Positions 22,528 to 33,467 of a stretch of 64,000 bases of DNA are shown one piece after another. Position 1 is the stretch's first letter; each line of letters opens with the position of its first letter. The position numbers were made by a program, and so were the translations under genes. Source of the stretch: Sambucus nigra (Eukaryota; Streptophyta; Magnoliopsida; Dipsacales; Adoxaceae); contig OX422221.1 in assembly GCA_949130495.1 (NCBI GenBank), forward strand, positions 24,873,917 through 24,937,916. The letters are read 5' to 3'. The notes under the pieces are model-generated. The model was not told the origin of the DNA, did not search any database, and saw nothing but the letters and a program-made list of their open reading frames with translations.

Positions 22528-23080
22528 TGTTGATACCAAAATTAATGTGTTGATGTGGACGAAGAAGATGAAGACATGTGTCAATCTACATGGCACAACA
22601 GCAGCGAGAAAGATCATTTCCCGACCAACCGTGTTTCTCTCCGAGAAACTCTATCACACCGAGGAACTCTATCATACCGAGATACTCTAACTACTCCGAG
22701 GAACTCTTGATCAACAAGCAACTAAGGCGGTCCGAACTGCATCTCGGCCGTATCATTAATTACCAGACGGACAACTGTTCAACTATCCATTGTATTCTTG
22801 ACGCACACGTTGCATTAAATGTATTACCCTTTCATATGTAAATCATTTAATGTAGTGGACCTTTCATGTACAGCCTCAAGGCTATAAATACATTGTATCT
22901 CCCTCATTCAAAGGGGCGGAATTTCTTGAGAGAATTTGTAATCAAGAATTCCACAAACACTCAGCAATAACATAACAGTGGACGTAGGCTTTATTCCTAG
23001 CCGAACCACTTTAAAAATCTTTGTCTTATTTATTTATCTGTGATTGAATAATTAGAGCAATCTAGTTTTTTACATCAACA
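22528..23080 (+). repeat. 3' LTR of Tat element
   Basis: 553 bp, TGTTGATACC to ATCAACA, the same length as the 5' LTR. TATAAATA lies at 22883-22890. It is followed by the TSD GCGGG. Read in reverse it would also have to supply a promoter for the antisense genes, which start 416 bp to its left. Confidence 0.95.
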
Positions 23081-25473
23081 GCGGGTATAAGTACGGGTCG
23101 AACCCAGAGAGATTTCGTCAATTTTTATAAAGTATTGATTGTCCAAGTAGACGTGTGATTGTATAAAAGTGATTGAGTTTCTAAAATAAAAATAAAAAAC
23201 GGAATAAACGAACAAGTAACAGTTAATATCAAATGTGAAAGAAACTAGGATGTCGGATCCATTTGTCAATTCTAATTAAAGTAAAACATTAATTTAATTC
23301 TGTAATTCCAAATTTATAACACAAAATATACCGACTCTCGTCACGTACATTTCGTCGGAATAAAACATTACATGTATTCAAAATACTTTATTGTCTCTTA
23401 AATTAGACACCATAAAAGCCTATTCCCTCTAAAATATCACGTACTAAATTTTTAATGTGTATTTAAGCATGAGATATCAAAACATCTAAGTGCAAGCATA
23501 ACCCATCAAAAATAACAACTTAAAATTTATAAAGCATGCATTTATAATTAATTCTTGAGGTTTAAAAATACACTCTCATGCAATTTTAAGCGAATACTGA
23601 ATTATTTTTATGTCAAATTAAAACACGTCGGAATATGTTCGAAAGTAAATTAACATGCATAATTTAACTAGTCATGACAAACATCACCTAAGTCCCAGTA
23701 ATTAAACTACTCACGCATAATATTTAACATGCAAATATTGCAACATGAAATAATAGTATTCATTAATAATATTCAACTTACAAAATTTCGGGTTCAAGAC
23801 TTGAATTCCAATACACAATATGCTCCTCCAAAGTTTGCCTAAAAAATACTCTCTACACAAATTTATTTTCTCTAAGTGTGTCTATACTACATCGTGTCTC
23901 TACAAATATAAGGAATTAAACAACATCTATAGAAGTGGGGATCTTGAAATTGTGTTTGTATCGTGAGGTAATGTACAACAAGTAGTTGGTTGTGTGTAGT
24001 GGGTTTGTATGTAGTGGGAGTAGTGGGTATTACTGGTTCCAATTTGGGCAGGGGACGGGTTTGAATATGGGTTGGCAAGAATTTTGGTCTAGAGTTTCGA
24101 ACCAGGTTTTGGTTCTGGCCAAGGGTTGTTGGAGGTTTCGAGTTATGGAGGAAGAGAAAGGAGATGGGTTTGGAGGATTTGGTTCGTGGTGCAGAAGGTG
24201 GGTCTTGAAATTATGTTTCTTAATGGTTATGGAGGTTTATGAGGGAGTAGAGAGAACATGGTTGTGTGGGTGGAAGATGGTGGGAAGATGATTGGGTGTG
24301 TTTGTGGTGTATGGTAAATGGGTGTGAGTGGATTTATTTTATGGTGTGAGTAAGGTGTATTAGGATAGGGTGTGTGTGTTAAATTTGTACCCAATTAAAA
24401 AAATAAATAAAATAAAACTAATAAAAATAAAATTAAGATATAAAAAAACTAAAATCCTAATCTATTAATATTTACAAATCTATAAAATTAAACTATACAG
24501 TTTTTAAACTAAAAAAAATACATTTTCAATCCTTCAAATACAAAGACTCAAAATAAAATAATACTAATAGACTTAGTAAAATATTAATAATACGAAACTA
24601 GAATTAAAAATCAAATAAAAGTAAAACTCACACCTATAAAACTATAAGAATACTAAAAATAAAAGAGAAGAAAATATTAAAAATGCACACGACACACCCT
24701 AATGTTTACAAGTATATGCACACAAATAAAATATAAAAATACTAAAAAAATTATACACGGCTCAACTAAAAATCTGAAAATATAAAAGTACAATCAAGGT
24801 GTATGTATGGGTTGGGCTCGGTTTAAGGGTTGGTTTGAGTTAAGGGAATGAGTTTGACTTCAGGCATGACTTTTGACTTTCTTTCCATTTTTGAACTTTG
24901 CACGGTTATAATTTCTCTGTTTCAACTCCGACTGATACGTCGTTTGAACTTAGGCATCCCTTGATTTAAGGCCTTCAATTTTTGTGTTTGGTTCATGTCC
25001 GAATTAAGTCATCTAACTTTACAATATTTCCCTCGAAGGTGCGTAAGTGACCTTTTCATGCTCAATTTGTATTCAGACTTCACCGCTTCCTTTTTAAACC
25101 TACTAATACTAAAAAATAAACATGAATACGAGATTAGCAATGAATATAAGATGTGAGCATGAAGTTCTCAAAATTGCATTATTGGCCCCATTTATTCCGA
25201 AATTTTGTAGTTTTCTTTTAAATATCAAAAATAACTTTAACAACACTTTTTTAATGATGCAACGGGATTAACATGACCTAGATTTGGGTATAAATAATAA
25301 AAAATAATGCACTCATCGTTAATAAAATGTTAAAATCTACAATTTAAATCCGATTTTAATTCTTATTGAAATTCTCATTTTTTAAAATCAAACCAACATT
25401 TTCATTAACAAAGGTAATTAAATCCTATAAAAATATTTTTTTATTTTTATTTCAAAACGAGTTATTTATGGTT

Positions 25474-28400
25474 TTAAAATTTACGAGATACTACAGCATG
25501 AAGCATGGATCGAGCCATCTCTTTTATCATCCCATTCTTCCTTTCAACTATCCCATTTTGGTGATGAGTGTAAATGACCGAAAACTCATAATTGATGCCC
25601 ACTCCATAACAATAGCTATCCACTTCGGCTACTTTAAATTCAGTGTCGTTTTTACTACATATTCTATTGATAGTGACCGTGTTAGTTTGGTCGGACACAA
25701 CACTTAGTTTTTTGGAGCTCAATCGTATCAGAATGCTCTCTAAGAAATTCCATGATAGAGTATCTAGAAAAGTCATCGTCCATCATGAGAATGTATCTCT
25801 TACCACCTAAACTCTTCGAGCCAGTAGGACCCACAAGATCGATATGAATCAACTCCAAAACACATGTTGTTGTAATGGTATTCAATTTTCGATGGGGACT
25901 TTGAATTTGCTTCCCTCGTTGGCAAGGCCCATAAATCTAGGAAATAAGTTTCCCATGTGATGGTAAGATAGAAACGAGGTCCTTTTACACTAATCTCTCA
26001 AGATATCTAAAGTTCACATGACCTATTCGTTCATGCCGAAGGTCCATAAAGAAGACTGTGGCATTGTTTCACACAAAGGATGACTTGGGAATGATCCCAT
26101 TGCAATTATCTTTGATCCTCACGGCTTGTAGTATAATTTCATCGAATTGATCATATACGTTACATTCAGACAGGTGAAACTTTATTGAAAAGATTGCATT
26201 GCATAATTGGCTTGTGTTGGTTAAGTTCAGTTTTAACCCTTCTACGCACAAGACGTTGTCTAGTTTAGTAAATACTTGTATCTCCACACATCCACGTCTC
26301 CCATCTCGTAAGGTGACTTTTAATTCCTTGCGATCCTTAAGGTTGGTAAAAAAATGAAATGTCACTCATCATTTTCCTAGAGCACCCATGGGAAGTATTT
26401 TGAACCTTGAGAGTGACATGAATAACAGGGGATTTATCGCCTTGCTTAGGTAGCCAAGTGGAGGTAACTCTTTGTTTGTGCTTATCATTGTTGGCTCTAG
26501 TCGTATCATTAGAATTGTTATCAAACGACATAGACACCCATTGAAATTCTTCTATTAAGCTTTGTGAAGTCACGACTAGAAACCCAACTTGCTCTCTAAG
26601 AATAGAAAAGTCGTAATAGTAGTGTGCAAGATTTTGTGCGCGTTGGGTTCTTCCTAACTTGTAGCAGAACTTGCTAAGGTGACCTCTCCTTTAGAAAAAA
26701 GTGAAAACATAGACTTGTTTGGCTCTACCTTGGTTCTCTTTCTTAGGTTGAACTCTATTTTTGGTTTAAGTCGAGGCCTATAAGAATCTAACACAAATTG
26801 AGTAATCGATTCCGGTGCGAAGCACGATCATAACCTATTCCTCCCCTCTCCTGAAAAGCTAAAGCGGGACTGAGGAGCATCTTTCCAACCTTATTCTATG
26901 TATCCTCCATAGTAACTTTAACCTCCGGAGCATGTTTGAAATCTTTCTCGAGTTCGGACATAAGGGATTCAAGTTTCTCACGAGTTTCCACTGATGGTTG
27001 AAGGTCTTTTGGACGACTAGCCACCTAGTTTGTCAAGTAACTGTTTTCCCTCTATACTAAAACGACTGTCTCTCCCAAAAAAATACTCACTGGGGACTCT
27101 TTCTCTGTCTCCCCTTTTAACTCCTTCTCTAAAGATAAAACTCTAAGTGTTAAACCTTTTTTTGCCTTTTTTTAAGGACTTAGCATACATTTCGACGTAA
27201 GTGCTTTAAAGGTCAGTCTCTCCCTCAATCAAAGTGCCATATCCCTAACTCTCTCCAGAATGACTATCCTCATTATCGATGTGATCATGTTCAGAAGCTT
27301 CCTCATCGGCGTGAGGTGCACAAAATGTACTAAAATGATTAGCTATGAAAGTGAAGAAGTTACTTTCAGGGAGTGATTCATCCCCGGAATCCACCAAATC
27401 AACATCGCTAACACTGTCATGGCATTAAAGACATATTTTCCTTTGCCATGTCTCTTTAATCTCGTAGCACACTCGTGAGCTTTGTGGCCCTTACCTTCGC
27501 TCTCATAACATTTTTCTTCGTCTTTCTTACGCTAACATTTTATTCCTTTTTCAAAAAAATTCTTGCCTGATTTATATTTTTGTCTTTCTCAAAACTCTTA
27601 TTTTGACTAGAAGTATTTTCTTTTCTAAGTTTGAGATTTTTTTTTATGTTTTTGCAAAAAGGGAAAGATCATACAGATCGAAATCATACTCAATCAGATG
27701 ATAAAATTGAACGTTTAATGCAATTCCATTTCCTTAGGTTTAACAAGTTTGGGAAACACGTTGATCTCATATGTTTGAAGGTCTCATATGAGTTCTTCTA
27801 ATCTAAGCATATCTAACACCCTCAATGAATTAAGCATAGTAACCTTTAGGACAAAATGTGCCAAAAATAATATCAAAATCTTTATAACTACATGCATCTC
27901 AGGAATTTTCTCACGTGAATTAAAACTAGAGTTAAAGATATCAAACAATTGTAAATCAAATTCATCGAAAGACTCATACTCTAGCACGTTAATAGTCTCA
28001 AGCCGTGTGCTGAGGTTTTAAAGCTTAGAGATTCAACATCTATGGTACCCTCGTAAGTGTGTTTAATGGTATCCAAAGCTTCCTTATACATAGTCCACAT
28101 CTTGATGCGGCAGAACTCGTCAGGGGTGACAGCTCAAGAAACGACACTTAAACCGTCTGAGTTAAAATTACTCCATTTAAATTCATCTTCAGTCAACCAG
28201 AGACATGTTTAAGACTTTTTATATTGTCTTTGGTAATAGTCGGTGGTGTCCACCCTCTTTCACAAATAAGACAAACTCTTTCATCAATAGATTTTAAAGC
28301 ATACTTCATCCTAGCTTCCCAGTATGGCTAATTAGACCCATCGAAAATAGGTAGCCGATTATACAAATTATCCATAAAATCCAAATTTTAAAGGATCACA
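25474..28400 (-). pseudogene. SIRE/Maximus-like Ty1/copia gag-pol, decayed
   Basis: Read right to left, the minus strand has a copia gag start near 28375 (LPIFDGSNYPYW-like, then ALKSIDERV), gag near 27990-27784 (EYESFDEFDLQLFDIFNSSF), a gag zinc knuckle near 27500 in which the second Cys is Ser (CYESEGKGHKAHEC), and a protease/GAG-pre-integrase region at 26365-26069 (DVLCVEGLK-like and SQLCN and SECNVYDQ motifs). Integrase follows at 25885-25474 (IHIDLVGPTGSKSLGGKRYI; then a THHQNGIVERKN core block). Many stops and frameshifts separate the pieces, and RT and RNase H are absent at the left, so the element is truncated. The motif style fits the Sirevirus lineage. It cannot be functional. Confidence 0.82.
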
Positions 28401-28420
28401 CAAAAACTCAGTGCATCATG

Positions 28421-28431
28421 CTCTGATACCA
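28421..28431 (-). other. Primer-binding site of copia element
   Basis: The minus strand reads TGGTATCAGAG, complementary to the 3' end of initiator tRNA-Met, as in most copia elements. It sits between the gag remnant and the LTR that begins at about 28435. Confidence 0.85.
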
Positions 28432-28434
28432 ATT

Positions 28435-29380
28435 TGAAAAAGTGGATTATAAGGATTTATTTGTATCTTAGGCCAAACACATACAAATTCAATTTTTTTT
28501 TATCTTGATTTAATTTAGTGTTCATGCAATGATTAAGTCCATAACAAATAAGCCAAATCACTTAAACATTTCAAGCATGCAAAGAAATAAGGAAAAATCC
28601 ATTTCAAGCAAAATCTCTATTTCAGCACGGTATCAGATTTGGCATACACAATACGACTTAGAGACTAATTATATCACTAAGTCTAATGCTCAGTTCTTCA
28701 AGACTTCTACAGGTACGACATAGTTCGACACCATCGAGAGGAATCAATTTTCCCTCGGTATCCACCGATCAGCCTTCTTCTTGAGCAGTAGAGCCTCAAC
28801 CCCACAAATAAGCAAAAGAGATGAACTCTACAAGGCTTATTGAACATGGATTATGTTCTCCTTGATTAGTTAAAGTGAGCTCTAAATTCCAATGGGTTTG
28901 GATGAAAAATGGTAGAGTTTAATCATAAAAGGAACTACAAAAAGGCTTGAAAACAGCTAAAGTGAGTTTTCAAAACTCTAATCTCGAACCTCAATTTATA
29001 AGGATGTTCATTGCAAAAGGATAGGCACTAAAGATATGGATCAGATTTAAATAAAAAAAATAAGAAATTGCAAGTTTATTCGAACGACCTGGTACCTTAT
29101 TCGAACAACGTACCATTTTTGTTCGAACAATTTTCCAATGAAACTTCGAACGACATTCGATTGCTTGACCAATAAGTGTCGCTTCAAATATCGTTCGAAT
29201 GTGAGAAACTCGTTCTCATGAAGTAAGAAATCTCTTTTTAACAACATCCAACAAAACTTCGAACGATATTTCAGAACTGACCAAAAGGCGGCATTCCAGA
29301 TTTCGTTCAAACGAAGGAGTCTCGTTCAAACAACCCTGTGTAAACTCATTACAATGACCTATCAAATCTCGTCCTAACAA
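28435..29380 (-). repeat. 5' LTR of copia element (right boundary approximate)
   Basis: It begins on the + strand TGAAAAAGTGG beside the PBS. The right end is uncertain; CCTAACA near 29380 would give a TG...CA element of about 945 bp. The part from 29070 to 29335 is packed with TTCGAACGA / TCGTTCGAA motifs in both orientations. Palindromic motif clusters are a reported feature of Sirevirus LTRs. The other LTR is not seen. Confidence 0.55.
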
Positions 29381-32299
29381 ATTAACCAATTTTAAAAAAT
29401 ATCATTAACTAATAATTCTTAACTAATCCAATTTTATTTTCATAACGAAAGAGTGTGTTTCATACCTATCTGAATAATAGTACAACTTTATGTATCACTA
29501 AAAATAGTGTCTAACTTTTCTTTCTCGTTGCAATTAGATTTCAATAATAAGACATCTCCTATTATTTTTGTAAATTGGAAAAATTAAATAGGAAATAGAA
29601 AATTGGAACATGCTATTTGGGACTGAGGTAATGTAAAAATATCACTTCTACTATATTGAGTGATACGTCAGGTCACTACACAAGGAATAGAGATAAATAT
29701 ATAATTTTTTACTGAAATGGAACTAAACGTAGGGCGGAAATTAAAGACACAATATGGTTTGTTTTAAAATTGACATGATATGTCGTGCTCTTGTTAGAGT
29801 GTTTGAAATAAAGTCCTGTTGAGTTAAAATTATGACTCACATTGGTCATCCTTTGGTGTGTTATTGATGTTTTTTACATATTAATATTATTATGTTTTGT
29901 TGGAATGTTAGATAATAAAAACTCAATTTTGCGTCATGTTGTATTTATATCTAGATAATATTTGTTCACATCAAGCCTAAACTAGATCCCAATAACACAC
30001 TTGATTATAAATCACACATAGTGTTTGTTATGAATCCCAAGAAAATGTGTATAAATAAATTTTTGGCTTGGTTTGTTGGGCTATTATAGTAAACTCAATC
30101 ACCGTGGCAATTGTCTTTACACGATGCTGGCGAACTTAATGTCTTAAAACCTTATCACAAGAAAATCCCAATTCCCCAATTTTACATTTTAATATAACAA
30201 CACAATTGGGTTAACACGATATTGATCCAACATGCCGGGTTCTTGATGAATTTTTTATACGAAATTGTGTCGTGTTAAAATTATGACTCGTGCGATTCAT
30301 GTTATTGTACTATTAATATTTTTGCTCGTATTGTCATGTCTAATTGAGTGTAAAAATTATTAATCATGAGTCTTTGGAAAAAAAAAGTACAATTCATGTG
30401 GAGTCTTGTTTGTGATTAAACAACTTTTCGTGTTGTGATGTGTTGGTCCAAGACCAAGCCCAAAAAAAAAGACAACCTTCATTATAGTTGACCTGATATG
30501 TCGTGATCATATTGTTTTTTCATAGAAAGTCTTGTTCATGACAAATTTTGACTTATGATAGAAGTGTTATCATGTCTCATTGTATTTAATTTGTTGTCAA
30601 ATTAATTAATTATGGTGTGTTAGGTAAAAATATAATTTTATCCTATATTTCGTGTAAATAATACTTTTGGTATTCTTTGTAATGGAAAGTGGAAGAGTAA
30701 ATAATTTTTTGGGATTGTATACAAATAGGAATATATTCTTGGTAATGGAAAGTGGAATAGTATATATTTTTTTGGGATTGTATACAAATAGGAATATAAA
30801 ACAGAACTTTGTTCTTTATTTTTTATGCACTTTCATTGGATTGGATTCCTTCTTCTTCTTGCCTAACGGCTTCCAATGAGCCTTTTAAAGTCTTTACATT
30901 CATGAGCATGGACAAATGAAGGGACATATACATTATTTCGTATTAATGACACACGAACCTTGAACTTCAACCTAATGACTCTTGACTTTTGTATATTTTT
31001 AAACTTTTGAAATTAAAAAAAAAATATTTGTAAACCTCCCTTTTAATTTGTAATTTGCATAAAACTCTTCAATTGATTAAGCTTCTCAACTAAGAGCACC
31101 TCGTTGAAAATTCAAAAATTCAAAAAAAAAATAAAAGAGCTTCACTGAAAATATAAAAAAAAATCGAAAAGCTTCGCTAAACGAACGAAAGAATGATATA
31201 GAGAAGTATAAAATGTCCCTAAAAGCGTCGCTAGAAGTGTACTATTTGTAGGATAGTTTCAAATCAACACGATAAATTTTCTTCATTTTTGTGTGCTATT
31301 GACTGTTCATCTTGAAATTTTGTTTTTCTCTTTCTTCAGGATCAAAGAATGACTCCATATCCACCCAACTTATGCTGCAGAATGTGTGACATCTTTACCT
31401 TCTATGTCCCAATACAATATTATTGATTTTTTCTACTTCATCACTATGTTTGTCAAACTTTTCATTTTTCACTTTTTCTTTTGTCATATTATCATCACTT
31501 CTTACTTTTTCTCCCCGCTTAATTCACTAATTTTTATTTAATTTTATAACTTTGTTGAAACGAATATTTTCGTCATCCTCCGTAGAGGTCTTCAATATAT
31601 TCATTTATCCATTTACATTCTTCAAAATTTTGTAAACAATATTGCATTGACAAATTCTCACATTCATGGTTTAATCCAACCGTCTCCATTTCTTTCGAGA
31701 TAAAATTTGGAGATCTTGAATCTCCAGCATCCTTTTAAATTTCTTGATGTATTTCTTTTTGAAAAAATTTAGTGCATTTTTCTATTTTTTTATGAATTAT
31801 TTAGGAGAATATACCTCTTGGTTCTTTACAAAGCACATCCCATAAATCACATGCTTTGAAATATAAACTGATGACACTCCTCATTAGGTTATAATTCTTG
31901 GACGAGAATTTCTCACTCAAAAACTTCATTTTAAAATGTCTTCAATTTTGTTGCATGTGGGCACTATTCAAAATTGTTTTAATGGTCGTCGTAAGAGTAG
32001 ATTTTTTTTGTGGATTGTATTGAAATTGGAAGGTAAAAGATAATTTTGATCTTTATTTTTTCTTATTCACTTTTGTTGAAAATTTTGTTTTCTTGCCTAA
32101 TGATTGAGGCATGAACCTAATTATATGTTTGAAATTCATGAACATGTTAGATTAAAGATTCCTCTACGTAAGTCCATTACAAATTAATTTTTATATCTAA
32201 ATGGTTGAACCCATAGATGACTTAAAAAAATGATATTGACAAGTCTCGGAAAAAGTCACCAAGTTTGGCCACAAACCTAACTCCTAATTGAGTAACAAC
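29381..32299. other. AT-rich intergenic DNA, no gene seen
   Basis: No gene recognised. It contains a 63-bp tandem duplication at 30681-30797, with AATGGAAAGTGGAA as the start of each unit; this produces a short chance open frame. The remainder is T/A-rich with scattered short simple repeats. Confidence 0.6.
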
Positions 32300-32998
32300 C
32301 CTTATGGCCCCTAAACTATAAAGGTAAGGTCGATTTAGTCCCTAAACTAATAATTTTTCCAATCCAACCCGTTCGTTAAGTTTTTCGTTAAACTAAACTG
32401 CACCAATAGTTTGGACACGATAGGGGTAAAAATTTTGCTTTTTTCAATATTAAAATTGCCAAAAAAAAATTCAAACTTGCAGAATTACTCTTTCTTTAAC
32501 AAGAGTTAAACCTTCAAAAATTACCCCAAATAATAAAAAAAAAAAATGGGCTTTTAAAAAAAATTACTTTTAAGTAAAAAAGGATAAAAAAATGTTTTTT
32601 TTTCATGTTTTATAATACCTATTTTATTTTTTATTTAAGTTGAGGAACTACGAGGGTAAAAAAAAATCATTTTTCATTAGTTTAAAAAAAATATTTTTTT
32701 TTTCAAAGTTGAAGAATTTCTGTTTTAAACAAGATTTAAAACCTCCACACTGTATTCAAAGAACAAACAAAAAAGAAAAGAGTCTTTTTTTACAATTATT
32801 ATGCCCATTTTGTTGTAATCTACTTTAGGGAATATCGAAATTAATTCTATTTTTTAATCCCCCCCCCCCCCCCCCTCATAGTTCGTAAACTATTCGTGCA
32901 GTTAAGTGTAATGAAAAACTTGATGGAAGAGTAATTGATCAAATTATTAGTTTAGGTACTAAATTGGCGAAACTTTTATAATTTAAAAGCCATAGGGG
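32300..32998. mobile_element. Long-TIR DNA transposon or MITE
   Basis: About 60-bp imperfect terminal inverted repeats. The left end reads CTTATGGCCCCTAAACTATA, then GTCGATTTAGTCCCTAAACTA; the right end is its inverted counterpart, TTAGTTTAGGTACTAAATTGG then CCATAGGGG. Interior A/T-rich with a 17-C run (32859-32875) and no conserved coding sequence. The TIR style (TTTAGTCCCTAAACT) is common in plant Mutator-like MITEs. A clear target duplication was not found. It lies immediately upstream of the OMT gene at 33101. Confidence 0.7.
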
Positions 32999-33037
32999 TA
33001 CACTTCCAAATTTATGATTTGTTTTTTGGAAAATGTG

Positions 33038-33045
33038 TATAAATA
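33038..33045 (+). promoter_or_regulatory. Putative TATA box of OMT gene
   Basis: TATAAATA lies 56 bp before the ATG at 33101, giving a short leader of about 25-30 nt if transcription starts at the usual distance. Little promoter DNA remains between it and the transposon end at 32998. Confidence 0.5.
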
Positions 33046-33467
33046 TATCTCCAAATACCTTCCAATTTCCACAAACCCTAGAACAAGTCTAAAACTATCA
33101 ATGGCATCATCTTCTCCAATAAAACCACACTCCTCTAATGAAGAACAAAACTTCTCATATGCCATGCAACTAGTAAACTCAATTACCCTGCCCATGGTCT
33201 TGCACATAGCTATCCAGCTCAATCTTTTGGGCCCCATCTCAAAAGGTGGTCCTAATGAAAAAATCTCTCCATTTAACATAACCACCCAGCTAGTATTTGT
33301 AGATAAAAATCGAACTTCACCAGCTATGATTGATAGAATGCTAAGGTTGCTAGTGAGTTTTTCTGTTGTAACTTGCTCACTTGGTGGTGCTGATGGTGTG
33401 ACAAGAGTTTATGGGTTGGGTCCTGTGGGGAAGTATTTTGTTAAGAATGAGGATGGAGTTTCTTTGT

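Larger units (their letters stand above)
11070..23080 (+). mobile_element. Tat-clade Ty3/gypsy LTR retrotransposon, complete
   Basis: A 12,011-bp element with 553-bp LTRs, flanked by a perfect 5-bp target duplication GCGGG (11065-11069 and 23081-23085). Order: 5' LTR, PBS, gag-protease-RT-RNase H-second RNase H-integrase in one frame with two stops, hairpin-rich spacer repeats, two genes on the minus strand, polypurine tract, 3' LTR. A second archaeal-like RNase H, the TGGCGCCGTCTGTGG-type PBS and an antisense region beyond integrase all point to the Tat clade of non-chromodomain gypsy elements. The two LTRs differ at about 9 positions by hand count (near 1.6 percent), so insertion is fairly recent. 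The element is probably not autonomous now because of the stops. Confidence 0.95.
11012..25315 (-). mobile_element. LTR of old Athila/Ogre-like element, split by Tat insertion
   Basis: The LTR pieces are 11012-11069 and 23081-25315, together about 2.3 kb. On the + strand it starts TGTAAAATTTT beside the degenerate PBS and ends AATGCACTCA, i.e. TG...CA. The sequence is continuous across the Tat insertion once one copy of GCGGG is removed. The interior holds GT-rich and AT-rich DNA and, near 25290, a TATAAATAATA motif. There is no convincing gene; the + strand open frame at 23986-24291 is low-complexity G/T sequence. The right boundary is an inference. Confidence 0.5.

Noticed and set aside
23986..24291. 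101-codon Gly/Trp/Val-rich frame
   Set aside because: G/T-rich low-complexity DNA inside the old LTR, with no motif and no partner.
30667..30879. 70-codon frame with an internal repeat
   Set aside because: The repeat is a 63-bp tandem duplication, a multiple of three, which keeps the frame open by chance.
33014..33100. Upstream ATG for the OMT gene
   Set aside because: It lies before the TATA box and would add 29 residues unlike any OMT N-terminus; the ATG at 33101 gives the usual family start.
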